A stretch of 36,785 nucleotides of DNA from Mitsuokella jalaludinii DSM 13811 (GCF_000702905.1 NZ_JNKR01000019.1:1-36785), one strand, 5' to 3'. Counted from the stretch's first letter, positions 9,120 through 17,875 are shown. The notes: generated by a model not told the origin, from the letters alone. Translations and numbers: made by a program.

Positions 9120-10613
9120 TTGAAAAAACAGTATATTCTGGCGCTCGATTCTGGGTCGGTCAAGAATCGTGCAGTCATAATCAATCGCGAAGGGCAGATA
9201 TGCTCGTATGCGGAAAAGAAGATATCGATGTATACGCCGCATGAAAGCTGGGTGGAGCAGGACCCAGATGAGATTTGGTCGACACAGCTCTTTGTGGCGC
9301 GCAAAGCAATCAAGTTAGCGAGACTGGAACCGTCAGAAATTGCGGCAATTGCCGTGACGAATCAGCGTGAAACGACGATTGTCTGGGATGAGAAGACGGG
9401 ACGCCCCATCTATCCGGCTATCAGCTGGCAATCGCGCCAGACGGGGGATATCTGCAAGCGACTGCTCAAGGAAGGGTATCAGGAAGAGATCTGGCAGAAG
9501 ACTTCTCTTGTCATCGCGCCGTACTTCTCGGGCACGAAACTCTGCTGGATTTTTGAGAATGTTCCAGGTGCCAGAGAGCTGGCACAGAAGGGACGCCTGC
9601 GCTTTGGCACTGTGGACACCTGGCTCATGTGGAAACTCAGTGGCGGCAAGGTTTTTGCGACGGATTATTCGAATGCTTCCCGCACGATGCTGTTCCACAT
9701 CAAGGATCTGACTTGGGATGAGGATATCCTGGAGGCACTCGATATTCCCCGCCAGATCTTGCCGGACGTCTATCCGTCAAGCCATCTCTACGGAGAGACT
9801 GCAGCTAATTGGCTCGGGGCAAGGATTCCCATTGCATCCTGCATCGGCAACCAGCAGGCAGACCTCTTTGGTGAAGTTTGCTTTAAGCCGGGGGAAGCAA
9901 AGAATTCGTATGGTGTCGGTTCGTTCTTCCTGGTCAACACGGGTGACTGTCACGTCCGTTCTAAGAACGGGCTGGTGACGACGATTGCCTGGGGCATTGG
10001 CGATAAGGTCACATATGCTCTGGAGGGCAGTACGCTCGTTTCGGGCATCAGCCTAGAATGGCTCAAGCACGGGATTGGCATCTTGGATTCCATGCCGGAG
10101 TCCGAATGGATCGCGAAGCGCGTGCCCGATACGAATGGCGTCTATCTCGTGCCGTCCTTCCGAGGCCTCTCTGCACCGTACTGGGATATGGAGTCGAAGG
10201 GACTCATCGTCGGCCTTAGCGATGATGTCAACCGCGCTCACATCATCCGGGCGGCTTTGGCGGCGCTGGCGTACCAGGTGCGTGATATCTACGAGGCACT
10301 CTCTCCAGATATCCCCGTGCCAATCAAGGAACTCAAGGTCAGCGGCGGTGCCAGCCAGAATAATCTTCTGATGCAATTCCAGGCAGACATCATGGGCCTT
10401 CCTGTCATTCGCCCGGAGATTATGGAGACGACGGCATTGGGAGCTGCTTATCTCGCTGGCTTGGCCATTGGCTTCTGGCAGAATCTCGATGAGCTGAGGA
10501 AATTATGGCCACCGTATGTCCGCTATGAGCCGCATATGGATGAGGTGGAGCGCGAACGTCTCTACGATGGCTGGCAGGTTGCTGTAGAGCAGGCCATGGC
10601 CGGTATGCGCTGA
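9120..10613 (+). CDS. Glycerol kinase paralog with altered active site
   Basis: The 498-residue FGGY protein aligns with GlpK (6636) without length change across its whole span. It keeps the glycerol-contact segments ([31 protein letters not shown]). Key phosphoryl-transfer positions differ. The loop Thr13-Thr14-Ser15 of GlpK is Ser-Val-Lys here. The catalytic GDQQ is GNQQ (Asp244 to Asn, codon AAC at 9849). YGTGCF is YGVGSF (Thr266 to Val), and DGGA is SGGA. Such changes would be expected to abolish or strongly weaken kinase activity, yet the frame is intact and has its own promoter and terminator. The TTG at 9120 is chosen because AAGGGGG (9107-9113) lies 6 bases before it and the protein then matches GlpK residue for residue. 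ATGs at 9087 and 9114 lack a usable site. A glycerol or ATP sensor role is inferred; weak activity or another polyol substrate cannot be excluded. Confidence 0.9.
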   Translation: MKKQYILALDSGSVKNRAVIINREGQICSYAEKKISMYTPHESWVEQDPDEIWSTQLFVARKAIKLARLEPSEIAAIAVTNQRETTIVWDEKTGRPIYPAISWQSRQTGDICKRLLKEGYQEEIWQKTSLVIAPYFSGTKLCWIFENVPGARELAQKGRLRFGTVDTWLMWKLSGGKVFATDYSNASRTMLFHIKDLTWDEDILEALDIPRQILPDVYPSSHLYGETAANWLGARIPIASCIGNQQADLFGEVCFKPGEAKNSYGVGSFFLVNTGDCHVRSKNGLVTTIAWGIGDKVTYALEGSTLVSGISLEWLKHGIGILDSMPESEWIAKRVPDTNGVYLVPSFRGLSAPYWDMESKGLIVGLSDDVNRAHIIRAALAALAYQVRDIYEALSPDIPVPIKELKVSGGASQNNLLMQFQADIMGLPVIRPEIMETTALGAAYLAGLAIGFWQNLDELRKLWPPYVRYEPHMDEVERERLYDGWQVAVEQAMAGMR

Positions 10614-10618
10614 TTTTT

Positions 10619-10644
10619 CTCCCGCATTGCGGGAGCTTTTTTTT
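10619..10644 (+). terminator. Terminator of the GlpK paralog gene
   Basis: CTCCCGC (10619-10625) pairs with GCGGGAG (10629-10635) over a 3-base loop, then C and eight T. Confidence 0.9.
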
Positions 10645-10647
10645 GAC

Positions 10648-10696
10648 TTGACAGATACCCCCTAATGGTATAAGATAATATACCGTTAGGGGGTAT
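10648..10696 (+). promoter_or_regulatory. csoR-copA promoter with CsoR-type operators
   Basis: TTGACA (10648-10653), a 17-base spacer and TAAGAT (10671-10676). ATACCCCCTAATGGTAT (10655-10671) fills the spacer and recurs inverted at 10680-10696 with one mismatch. The C-run/G-run arms with TAC/GTA ends match the known CsoR operator pattern. A bound repressor would cover the promoter, and the right arm also contains the ribosome binding site of csoR. Confidence 0.88.
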
Positions 10697-10700
10697 ATTC

Positions 10701-11066
10701 GTGGAATCATGTGAAGATAAGAAATGTCAGGCGGCTGCTATGGTTGAGGCGAGTGCAGAGCAGCACACCTGCAGTGGCTGTGTCAAGCACAAGCACCGCG
10801 ACAAGGACAGCAAGGAATACAAGTGCCTCGTCTCGCGCCTGCGGCGCATCGAGGGACAGGTCCGCGGCGTCTGCAAGATGGTCGAGGATGACCGCTACTG
10901 CGTCGACATCCTCACGCAGGTCAGCGCCATCCAGTCGGCGCTCAATGCGTTCAACAAGGAACTGCTCGCACAGCACATCAAGTCGTGCGTAGTCGACGAC
11001 ATCCGCGCCGGTCACGATGAGGTAGTCGATGAGCTCGTTGCGACGCTCCAGAAGGTCATGAAATGA
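10701..11066 (+). CDS. csoR: CsoR-type copper-sensing repressor
   Basis: The 121-residue protein contains the all-helical DUF156 core from about residue 42 (CLVSRLRRIEGQVRGVCKMV). Copper(I) ligands Cys67, His92 and Cys96 have the same spacing as Cys36/His61/Cys65 of Mycobacterium tuberculosis CsoR. Copper binding releases the tetramer from DNA. The GTG at 10701 is chosen because AGGGGG (10688-10693) precedes it by 7 bases. This gives an unusual N-terminal extension of about 40 residues rich in Cys and His (Cys4, Cys9, His22, Cys24, Cys27, His30, His32). A later ATG at 10743 would drop part of it but lacks a Shine-Dalgarno. copA follows after 42 bases in the same transcript. Confidence 0.92.
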   Translation: MESCEDKKCQAAAMVEASAEQHTCSGCVKHKHRDKDSKEYKCLVSRLRRIEGQVRGVCKMVEDDRYCVDILTQVSAIQSALNAFNKELLAQHIKSCVVDDIRAGHDEVVDELVATLQKVMK

Positions 11067-11108
11067 CCCGTCGTTTCCCAATAGCCACCAAGGAGGCTGA
11101 AATCCAAG

Positions 11109-13718
11109 ATGAAGAAACAACAATTCACGATCACGGGCATGACATGCTCGGCCTGCTCGGCCCGTGTGGAGAAGGCCGTCACGAAGGTTGACGGCACGAA
11201 AGATGTCAGCGTCAATCTGCTGACGAACAGCATGCAGCTCGAATACGATGAGCAAAAGACGAGTGTGCCGGCCATCATCAAGGCCGTCGTCGATGCTGGT
11301 TATGGCGCCTCGGTCAAAGGCAAGCAGGCAGCGGCCAAGGCCGCTCCGCAGGAGGACCCTGTCAAGAAGAGCATCGCTGAGATGAAGCACCGCCTCGTCT
11401 GGTCGATCGCCTTCCTGTTGCCGACGATGTACATCTCGATGCACGGCCTCTTTGAGAAGCTCTTCGGGCTGCCTGTGCCGCAGATTGTCGGCGCGGTCTT
11501 TGACGGTCCGCAGAATGCCATTGTATTTGCGTTCTCGCAGTTCTTGCTCGTGCTGCCGATCATGTACCTCAATCGCCGCTACTACATTGCGGGCTTCCGC
11601 AATCTCTTCCGCGGCGCGCCGAACATGGACAGCCTCGTCGGCATGGGTTCGATGGCGGCAGCGCTCTTCGGCGCCTTCGCCATCTTCCGCATGGGCTGGG
11701 GCTTCGGCCACGGCGACATGGCGCTCGTTCAGGAGTACAGCACGAATCTCTACTTTGAGTCGGCTGGCATGATCGTCACCTTGATTACCGTCGGCAAGTA
11801 CCTCGAGGCGCGCGCGAAAGGGCAGACGAGCAAGGCGCTCGAGAAGCTCATGGACCTCGCACCGAAACAGGCATGCGTCGTGCGCGGCGGCGTGGAGCAG
11901 ACCATTCCGGCTGAGGAACTTGTGGCGGGCGACGAGATCGTCGTGCGCCCGGGTGAGCGCATCCCGGCAGATGGTGTCGTGCTTTCTGGCACGACAAGCG
12001 TCGATGAGTCGGCCATCACGGGTGAGCCGATTCCCGTCGAGAAACAGGCGGGCGACAAGGTCACTTCGGCCACAATCAACAAGCAGGGATCCATCCATTT
12101 CAGCGCGGAGCGCGTCGGCGAGGACACGACGATTAGCCAGATCATCCGCCTCGTCGACGAGGCGAGTGCCTCGAAGGCACCGATTGCGCGCATGGCTGAC
12201 AAGATTGCTGGCGTCTTTGTGCCAGCGGTCATCGCGATTGCCGTCATTGCGGGCGGCATCTGGCTGGCCATGGGCGCGAGCGTCGAGTTCGCCTTCTCGA
12301 TTGCCATCTGCATCCTCGTCATCTCGTGCCCGTGCGCGCTCGGCCTCGCGACGCCGGTCGCCATCATGGTCGGCACGGGCAAGGGCGCGGAGAACGGCAT
12401 CCTCATCAAGTCGGGCGAGGCGCTCGAGATCGCGCAGTCCGTCGACACGGTCGTCATGGACAAGACCGGCACGATCACGGAGGGCCGCCCCGAGGTCACC
12501 GTCATTGTGACGGCTGATGGCGTTGCCGAACAGCAGCTGCTCTCGCTCGCGGCCGGCCTTGAGCAGGGCAGCGAGCACCCGCTGGCCGAAGCCGTGATGA
12601 CGGCAGCCAAGGCAAAGGGCATCGCACCCCAGGCGATGACGGACTTCCGGGCACTCTTTGGCCGCGGCGTTGAAGCAAAAGCCGACGGACATACGTATGC
12701 AGCCGGTAATGCCAAGCTCATGGAGGAGAAAGGCGTTGACCTCAAGGCATATGAAGCCCAGCTCGCCGCCTTCGCTGATGACGGCTGCACGCCGCTGATC
12801 TTTGCTGAGGACGACCGTGTCATCGGCATCCTCGCCGCTGCCGATGTGGAGAAGGCGACGAGCCGCGAGGCTATCGCGCGCTTCCACGAGATGGGCATCG
12901 AGGTCGTCATGCTGACGGGCGACAATGCGCGCACGGCAGAGGCCATCCGCCGCCGCATGGGCATCGAGAAGGTCATTGCCGGTGTCCTGCCGGAGAACAA
13001 GGCGGCGCACATCAAGAAGCTCCAGTCGGAGGGCCACAGGGTCGCGATGATCGGCGACGGCATCAACGACGCGCCGGCGCTTGCGCAGGCCGACCTCGGT
13101 ATCGCCATCGGCGCGGGCACGGATGTCGCCATCGAGAGCGCCGACGCCGTGCTCATGAAGAGCGACCTACTCGACGCGGTCAGCGCCATTCGCCTCTCGA
13201 AGGCCGTGCTGAAAAACATCAAGGAGAACCTCTTCTGGGCGCTCATCTACAACGTCATCTGCATCCCGCTCGCCGCAGGCATCCTCTACCCCGCTTTCGG
13301 CATCAAGCTCTCGCCGGTCATCGGCGCTGCAGCCATGAGCCTGTCGAGCGTCTGTGTCGTCATGAATGCCCTGCGCCTGCGCTTCTTCAAGCCAGACCAT
13401 GGGGCAGAAATATCAGCAGAGCAGACGGCAGCAGCCGTTTCATCTGATAGAAAGGATCACGAGGCCGCCGACTCGGCAGCCGCACAATCTGTACAGGAGA
13501 AAGAAGCGATTACCATGGAAAAGACACTGAAGATTGAGGGCATGATGTGTGCCCACTGCCAGAAACACGTTCACGATGCACTCGCCAAGATGGACGGCGT
13601 CACGGATGTCACCGTCGACCTCGAGGGCGGCAAGGCCGATGTCAAGGCAACTCACGACATCCCAGAGGCCGACTTCCGCAAAGTCATCGAGGATGCTGGC
13701 TACGAGCTCGTAGGCTGA
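11109..13718 (+). CDS. copA: Copper-exporting P1B-type ATPase with C-terminal CopZ-like domain
   Basis: CopA exports Cu(I) across the inner membrane using ATP. The 869-residue protein has an N-terminal heavy-metal domain (GMTCSAC, Cys13/Cys16) and eight expected membrane helices. It also has the TGEP actuator loop, the transport CPC (Cys407-Pro-Cys409), phosphorylated Asp451 in [13 protein letters not shown], and [10 protein letters not shown]. After the last helix pair and a low-complexity linker (about residues 760-800) there is a second heavy-metal domain with GMMCAHC (Cys814/Cys817), like a fused CopZ chaperone. An in-frame ATG at 13515 begins exactly where a free CopZ would start, preceded by AGGAGA 14 bases upstream, so separate translation is conceivable. 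The gene is co-transcribed with csoR. Confidence 0.95.
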   Translation: MKKQQFTITGMTCSACSARVEKAVTKVDGTKDVSVNLLTNSMQLEYDEQKTSVPAIIKAVVDAGYGASVKGKQAAAKAAPQEDPVKKSIAEMKHRLVWSIAFLLPTMYISMHGLFEKLFGLPVPQIVGAVFDGPQNAIVFAFSQFLLVLPIMYLNRRYYIAGFRNLFRGAPNMDSLVGMGSMAAALFGAFAIFRMGWGFGHGDMALVQEYSTNLYFESAGMIVTLITVGKYLEARAKGQTSKALEKLMDLAPKQACVVRGGVEQTIPAEELVAGDEIVVRPGERIPADGVVLSGTTSVDESAITGEPIPVEKQAGDKVTSATINKQGSIHFSAERVGEDTTISQIIRLVDEASASKAPIARMADKIAGVFVPAVIAIAVIAGGIWLAMGASVEFAFSIAICILVISCPCALGLATPVAIMVGTGKGAENGILIKSGEALEIAQSVDTVVMDKTGTITEGRPEVTVIVTADGVAEQQLLSLAAGLEQGSEHPLAEAVMTAAKAKGIAPQAMTDFRALFGRGVEAKADGHTYAAGNAKLMEEKGVDLKAYEAQLAAFADDGCTPLIFAEDDRVIGILAAADVEKATSREAIARFHEMGIEVVMLTGDNARTAEAIRRRMGIEKVIAGVLPENKAAHIKKLQSEGHRVAMIGDGINDAPALAQADLGIAIGAGTDVAIESADAVLMKSDLLDAVSAIRLSKAVLKNIKENLFWALIYNVICIPLAAGILYPAFGIKLSPVIGAAAMSLSSVCVVMNALRLRFFKPDHGAEISAEQTAAAVSSDRKDHEAADSAAAQSVQEKEAITMEKTLKIEGMMCAHCQKHVHDALAKMDGVTDVTVDLEGGKADVKATHDIPEADFRKVIEDAGYELVG

Positions 13719-13740
13719 GTCTCATTCACAGGCTTGAAAA

Positions 13741-13768
13741 GGGGCAGCGCAAGGCGCTGCTCCTTTTT
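13741..13768 (+). terminator. Terminator of csoR-copA
   Basis: GGGGCAGCGC (13741-13750) pairs with GCGCTGCTCC (13754-13763) with one G-U pair over loop AAG, followed by five T. Confidence 0.88.
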
Positions 13769-13774
13769 GCTGTA

Positions 13775-13783
13775 TGCTATAAT
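13775..13783 (+). promoter_or_regulatory. Extended -10 promoter of the LevR-like gene
   Basis: TGCTATAAT is an extended -10 box 36 bases before the chosen start. No good -35 is seen because the preceding terminator occupies that space. The same TATGCTATAAT string precedes rpoN at 30104-30114. Confidence 0.6.
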
Positions 13784-13818
13784 AGGATGTGTATGTTGAG
13801 GTATGGAGGGGAATGCGG

Positions 13819-16614
13819 ATGAAACGAGGGGAGCGCATCTATTCGTATATCGAAGAGAAGTCGGAGGCCTGGCCAGAGGAAAAGCTCAAGGGGCGTGTCG
13901 GCTTTGGGGCGCAGGAAATCGCGGAGGCACTCGGCATCTTGCGCAACAATGTCTCGAAGGAGCTCAATGCGCTGCAGCGCCAGGGCAGGATCGTGAAGTT
14001 CTCGGGGCGGCCGGTGCTCTACTTTGACAGGGCTTGCCTGGAGTCGGCACTCGGCGTGACGCTCGGCGAGGGGGAGTGCCAGTTCGACGATGTCGAGGCC
14101 ATCTGCCAGTCGAAGAAGCCGCAGGAGCCCGAGAATCCCTTCGCGCGGCTCATCGGCGCGGACAGGAGCCTGAGGCGCCAAGTCGAGCAGGCCAAGGCGG
14201 CTATTCTCTACCCGCCCGACGGCCTGCACACCTTGATCGTCGGCCAGACGGGCGTCGGCAAGACGCTCTTCGCGCACATGATGTTCGAGTACGGCAAGGT
14301 CATGCACCGCTTCGCGGAGGAGGCGCCGTTTGTGACGTTCAACTGTGCCGACTACTACAACAACCCGCAACTCTTGATCTCGCATATCTTCGGCTACGTG
14401 AAGGGGGCATTCACGGGCGCGGAGCAGTCGAAGGCGGGCCTCGTCGAGGAGGCGGACGGCGGCGTGCTGTTCCTCGACGAGATCCACCGCCTGCCGCCTG
14501 AGGGGCAGGAGATGATCTTCTACTTCATGGATACGGGCACGTTCAACCGGCTCGGCGAGACGCAGCGCAGCCGCAGGGCCAAAGTCCTGATCATCGGGGC
14601 GACGACGGAGGACCCCGACTCCGCGCTGACGAAGACCTTCGTGCGCCGCATCCCGAACATCATGAAGATACCGCCGCTCGCGGAGCGCAGCACGGACGAG
14701 AAGCTCGACATCATCAAGCTGATGTTCCAGGATGAGGCGCAGCGCGTCAAGAAGCCGATTCGCGTGGGCGTTGAGACGATCAAGGCGCTCGTCGGCAGCA
14801 TCGGCAGCGGCAATGCCGGTCAGCTCAAGTCGAACATCAAGCTGCTCTGCGCGCAGGCCTTCCTCAACGGCATTGACAGCCCGGAGGGCATCGAGGTCGA
14901 CTTCAAGATGCTGCCGCAGCAGATCCGGAGCGGCCTCTTGACGCTCTCGGCCAACCGCCAGGCCTTGACGGAGGTCACGAAAGCTCTCGGCAGCGACTCG
15001 TGCATCATCGTGCCGCCGGGGCCGGATTTCCCGCTGACGGACGGCGTGAGCGGCGCGGAGTTCAATCTCTACCAGGTCGTCGAGGCGAAAGTCGAGCTCC
15101 TCAAGGGAGAGGGCATCAGCAGCGACCTCATCAAGCAGATCCTCGCGGCGGATGTCAATGTCTACGTGCGCAATCTCTACAACAAGAAAGCTTCGGTCAA
15201 CATGACGACGCGCGAGCGCCTGCTGAAGATCGTCGACGCCTCGCTCGTCGACTTCGCGGAACAGGTGGCGCTCTACGTGCAGAAGCGCATGAATGCGAGC
15301 TATCACGACCGCTTCCTCTACGCCTTCAGCCTGCACCTCTCGGCCTTTCTCAAGCGGGTCAAGTCGAAGGATGCGGCGCACAAAGAGCTCGAGGGCACTG
15401 TGCCGCAGGACTCGCTCTGCCTCGAGGTGGCGACCGAGATCGGCAGCCTCATCGAGAAGCATTACCGCATCGAGGTGCCGCGCGTCGAGATTGAGTACAT
15501 CGCCCTGCTGTTGGAATCGTCGCAGGAGGATGACCGCGACGATCGCGTCGTCCTCGTCGTCGCGACGCATGGCCAGAGCACGGCGACCTCGATGGTCGAA
15601 GTCGCGCAGCGCTTGTTCGGCACGACGGACGTCAGCGTGCTGGCCGTCGACATGCCGCTCGAGGTCCGTCCGCAGGCCGTGCTCGACAAGATGGCGGCCA
15701 TGTTGCAGTCCGTGCCCTGCCTCAAGGGCGTCCTGATACTCGCGGACATGGGCTCGCTCTGTAATCTCGGCCCGAGCCTGGAGAAGCGCCTCGATGTGCC
15801 TGTGCGCACGATCGACATGGTCTCGACGCCGCTGATCCTCGAGGCCATGCGCAAGGCGGAGCTCGCGGGCATGGACCTCGACGGTCTCTACGACTCGCTC
15901 GCGAGCTTCCACGGCTACGAGGCGCGCGACGTCACGCAGGATACGGAGCTCGAGAAGGTGACGGACGACGGCCGCGTCGTCGTGACCATCTGCTCGACGG
16001 GGCAGGGCACGGCGCTCAAGCTCAAGTCGCTCGTCGAGGAGATCCTGTGCGGCGCGGGCCAGCCTTTGCCCGTCATTCCCGTCGGCATCGTCAAGCTCGA
16101 GGAGCATCTGCGCGAGATCGCAGAGGGCCATCGCATCGTGGCGGCCGTCGGCGTCAAGAAGCCCGCAATGCGCATCCCGTTCATCTCCTTGGAGGCCATC
16201 ATCGACGGCGAGGGCGAGGCTGCGCTCTTGGAACTCGTCACGGGCAGCCGCAGCGCCTCACCTCACCGTCAGGGCAGCCGCGTCGTCCAGAGTCTCTGCT
16301 CAGAATCCCTCTGCAAGTTCCTGACGTATCTCAACCCCGAGAAGGTCATGCCGCTCCTCATGGAGTTCGACGAGCGGCTCGAGGCAGGGCGCAGGGAGCC
16401 GTTGGCCAATCCTCTGCGCATCCGGCTGCTCGTCCACTGCGGCTGTGCGCTCGAGCGCTGCGTCATGCGCAAGCCTCTCCACTACGGCGGCAATCCGTCA
16501 GAGCTCCGCACCGAGAAGGTCGAGGCACTGAAGGAGGCCGCAGAGGTCTTTTCGGAGAAGTTGCACCTGACACTAGCTGCAGACGAGTATTATTTCATGG
16601 CCGAGATGATCTGA
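13819..16614 (+). CDS. LevR-family sigma54-dependent, PTS-controlled activator
   Basis: The 931-residue protein has the LevR domain order. A winged helix-turn-helix lies at about residues 25-75. The AAA+ sigma54-interacting domain has Walker A GQTGVGKT (142-149) and the sigma54-contact loop GAFTGA (196-201). PRD1 contains His496/His506. An EIIA-Man-like domain has ATHGQS (His584), an EIIB-like domain has CSTGQG (Cys725), and PRD2 contains His873. In known LevR proteins, PTS phosphorylation of the PRD and EIIA/EIIB parts sets activity. The ATG at 13819 follows GGAGGGG by 7 bases; a GTG 30 bases upstream is in frame but badly placed. It should activate the sigma54 promoter at 16815 and the EIIA/EIIB genes behind it. 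The sigma54 gene rpoN is at 30144. Confidence 0.93.
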   Translation: MKRGERIYSYIEEKSEAWPEEKLKGRVGFGAQEIAEALGILRNNVSKELNALQRQGRIVKFSGRPVLYFDRACLESALGVTLGEGECQFDDVEAICQSKKPQEPENPFARLIGADRSLRRQVEQAKAAILYPPDGLHTLIVGQTGVGKTLFAHMMFEYGKVMHRFAEEAPFVTFNCADYYNNPQLLISHIFGYVKGAFTGAEQSKAGLVEEADGGVLFLDEIHRLPPEGQEMIFYFMDTGTFNRLGETQRSRRAKVLIIGATTEDPDSALTKTFVRRIPNIMKIPPLAERSTDEKLDIIKLMFQDEAQRVKKPIRVGVETIKALVGSIGSGNAGQLKSNIKLLCAQAFLNGIDSPEGIEVDFKMLPQQIRSGLLTLSANRQALTEVTKALGSDSCIIVPPGPDFPLTDGVSGAEFNLYQVVEAKVELLKGEGISSDLIKQILAADVNVYVRNLYNKKASVNMTTRERLLKIVDASLVDFAEQVALYVQKRMNASYHDRFLYAFSLHLSAFLKRVKSKDAAHKELEGTVPQDSLCLEVATEIGSLIEKHYRIEVPRVEIEYIALLLESSQEDDRDDRVVLVVATHGQSTATSMVEVAQRLFGTTDVSVLAVDMPLEVRPQAVLDKMAAMLQSVPCLKGVLILADMGSLCNLGPSLEKRLDVPVRTIDMVSTPLILEAMRKAELAGMDLDGLYDSLASFHGYEARDVTQDTELEKVTDDGRVVVTICSTGQGTALKLKSLVEEILCGAGQPLPVIPVGIVKLEEHLREIAEGHRIVAAVGVKKPAMRIPFISLEAIIDGEGEAALLELVTGSRSASPHRQGSRVVQSLCSESLCKFLTYLNPEKVMPLLMEFDERLEAGRREPLANPLRIRLLVHCGCALERCVMRKPLHYGGNPSELRTEKVEALKEAAEVFSEKLHLTLAADEYYFMAEMI

Positions 16615-16811
16615 TACACTGACGGCCATGATTCCTGATACAGATGATAGTGTATTTCTTTTAGGGTGGCGAGAGGCGATACTGTATCAGGATGATGGGT
16701 GATAGCGCGATAGAGTATTATCTAGCAAGTGTGATAGTATTATTTCATCGTTGTTGAACGCAAAGAGATGCGAGAATGATGACCTGTGTATCCATATTGG
16801 TTTGATACACA
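16612..16811 (+). promoter_or_regulatory. Upstream activator region with repeated TGATACA boxes
   Basis: Boxes of TGATACA or its inverse occur at 16612-16619, 16636-16643, 16682-16689, 16785-16792 and 16803-16810. CCTGATACAG (16634-16643) and CTGTATCAGG (16682-16691) form a perfect 10-bp inverted repeat. TGTGTATC (16785-16792) and GATACACA (16804-16811) form an 8-bp one just before the -24 element. These are probable binding sites for the LevR-like activator. The region is otherwise free of genes. Confidence 0.6.
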
Positions 16812-16814
16812 AAG

Positions 16815-16831
16815 TTGGCACGCATCTTGCA
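16815..16831 (+). promoter_or_regulatory. Sigma54 (-24/-12) promoter
   Basis: TTGGCAC, five bases, then TTGCA. This matches the sigma54 consensus exactly at the GG (-24) and GC (-12) positions with the required spacing. It lies 46 bases before the EIIA start. Confidence 0.93.
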
Positions 16832-16876
16832 TTGTATTAGGGTATAGGTAAGGTAGTATCAGAAGGGGGTTATCCA

Positions 16877-17320
16877 ATGTTTGCGATTATCGTTGGTACA
16901 CATGGTCTTTTTGCAGAGGAGCTCGTGCGCTCGTGCGAGATGATCTGCGGTGAGCAGAAGAATGTCCGCGCTGTCACGCTCGTGCCGGGCGAGGGGCCGG
17001 ATGATGTCGTCAAGAAGTACGAGGAAGCCATCAAGGAGCTTGACTGCTCGGGCGGCGTGCTCTTCCTCAACGACCTCTTCGGCGGCAGCCCGTACAATGC
17101 AGCCTGCCGTCTCGTCATCGCCAATGAGGCGTACGGCATCGTGACGGGTGTCAACCTGCCGATGCTCATCGAGATGTGCAGCGCGCAGATGATGGACGAA
17201 GGCCTGAGCATTCAGGAACTCATGGATAAAGCGGCAGAAGCTGGCAAGAGCGGCATGCAGTTCTTCCACGCGAGCCAGATTGCTGTCGACGATGACGACG
17301 AGGATGATGATCTCTTATGA
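16877..17320 (+). CDS. PTS EIIA component, mannose/fructose (Lev) class
   Basis: The 147-residue protein has the EIIA-Man fold signature: FAIIVGTHGLFAEEL with phospho-accepting His9, GGVLFLNDLFGGSPYNAA, then VTGVNLPMLIEM. It receives phosphate from HPr and passes it to the EIIB encoded next. It ends in a strongly acidic tail (nine acidic residues in VDDDDEDDDLL), which is unusual for this family. AAGGGGG precedes the ATG by 8 bases. Its stop overlaps the EIIB start by 4 bases. Expression depends on the sigma54 promoter at 16815. Confidence 0.93.
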   Translation: MFAIIVGTHGLFAEELVRSCEMICGEQKNVRAVTLVPGEGPDDVVKKYEEAIKELDCSGGVLFLNDLFGGSPYNAACRLVIANEAYGIVTGVNLPMLIEMCSAQMMDEGLSIQELMDKAAEAGKSGMQFFHASQIAVDDDDEDDDLL

Positions 17321-17793
17321 AGATTGTATTGGCACGGATTGATGACCGCCTGATTCACGGCCAAGTCGCCACCGTTTGGTCGAAGGCGACAGATTGCCAG
17401 CGCATCATCGTCTGTGACGACGAAGTCGCCAAGGACAAGATCCGCGCAGTGCTCTTGAAGCAGCTTGCACCAGCGGGTGTCAAGAGCCATGTCGTCGACC
17501 TCGCGAAGGCGGTGCGCATCTACCGCAACCCGAAGTATGAGAATGACCGCTGCCTGCTGCTCTTCACGAATCCCACGAGCGTCTTGTACCTCGTCGAGCA
17601 CGGCGTGCCGATCAAGAGTGTCAACATCGGCGGCATGAGCTTCTACGAGGGCAAGCATCAGGTCATGAGCGCCGTCTCGGTCGATGACAAGGACGTCGCC
17701 GCCTTCAAGAAGCTCCACGAGCTGGGCATCGAGCTGGAGATCCGCAAAGTCGATACGGACGAGAAGCGAGATCTCATGGCCGTCCTCAAATGA
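17317..17793 (+). CDS. PTS EIIB component, mannose/fructose/sorbose class
   Basis: The 158-residue protein starts with IVLARIDDRLIHGQV, the EIIB-Man signature with phospho-accepting His14, and continues with the typical LLLFTNP, SVNIGGMSF and SVDDKDVAAFKKL segments. In a complete system it would phosphorylate sugar carried by EIIC/EIID. Neither gene follows: a hairpin and pfkA come next. It is coupled to EIIA by an ATGA overlap. It could serve membrane components encoded elsewhere, or signal to the LevR-like protein. Confidence 0.92.
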   Translation: MKIVLARIDDRLIHGQVATVWSKATDCQRIIVCDDEVAKDKIRAVLLKQLAPAGVKSHVVDLAKAVRIYRNPKYENDRCLLLFTNPTSVLYLVEHGVPIKSVNIGGMSFYEGKHQVMSAVSVDDKDVAAFKKLHELGIELEIRKVDTDEKRDLMAVLK

Positions 17794-17830
17794 TGCGTGT
17801 ATCGCGTCCTGAAACAAAATCCACGATCTG

Positions 17831-17865
17831 CAACGCCTTTTCCGCGAGGAGAAGGCGTTGTTTTG
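17831..17865 (+). terminator. Probable terminator after EIIB
   Basis: CAACGCCTT (17831-17839) pairs with AAGGCGTTG (17852-17860) over a 12-base loop, followed by only four T. Confidence 0.65.
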
Positions 17866-17875
17866 CATGAAACCC

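Noticed and set aside
10707-13037. Very long minus-strand open frame opposite copA
   Set aside because: It is a mirror of the GC-biased third codon positions of copA and csoR. Its translation is low complexity (Leu/Arg/Asp/Val rich) with no recognisable motif, and copA is certain.
13777-16131. 784-codon minus-strand open frame opposite the LevR-like gene
   Set aside because: It is a shadow of a high-GC gene whose domains (GAFTGA, PRD, EIIA/EIIB) are unambiguous on the plus strand.
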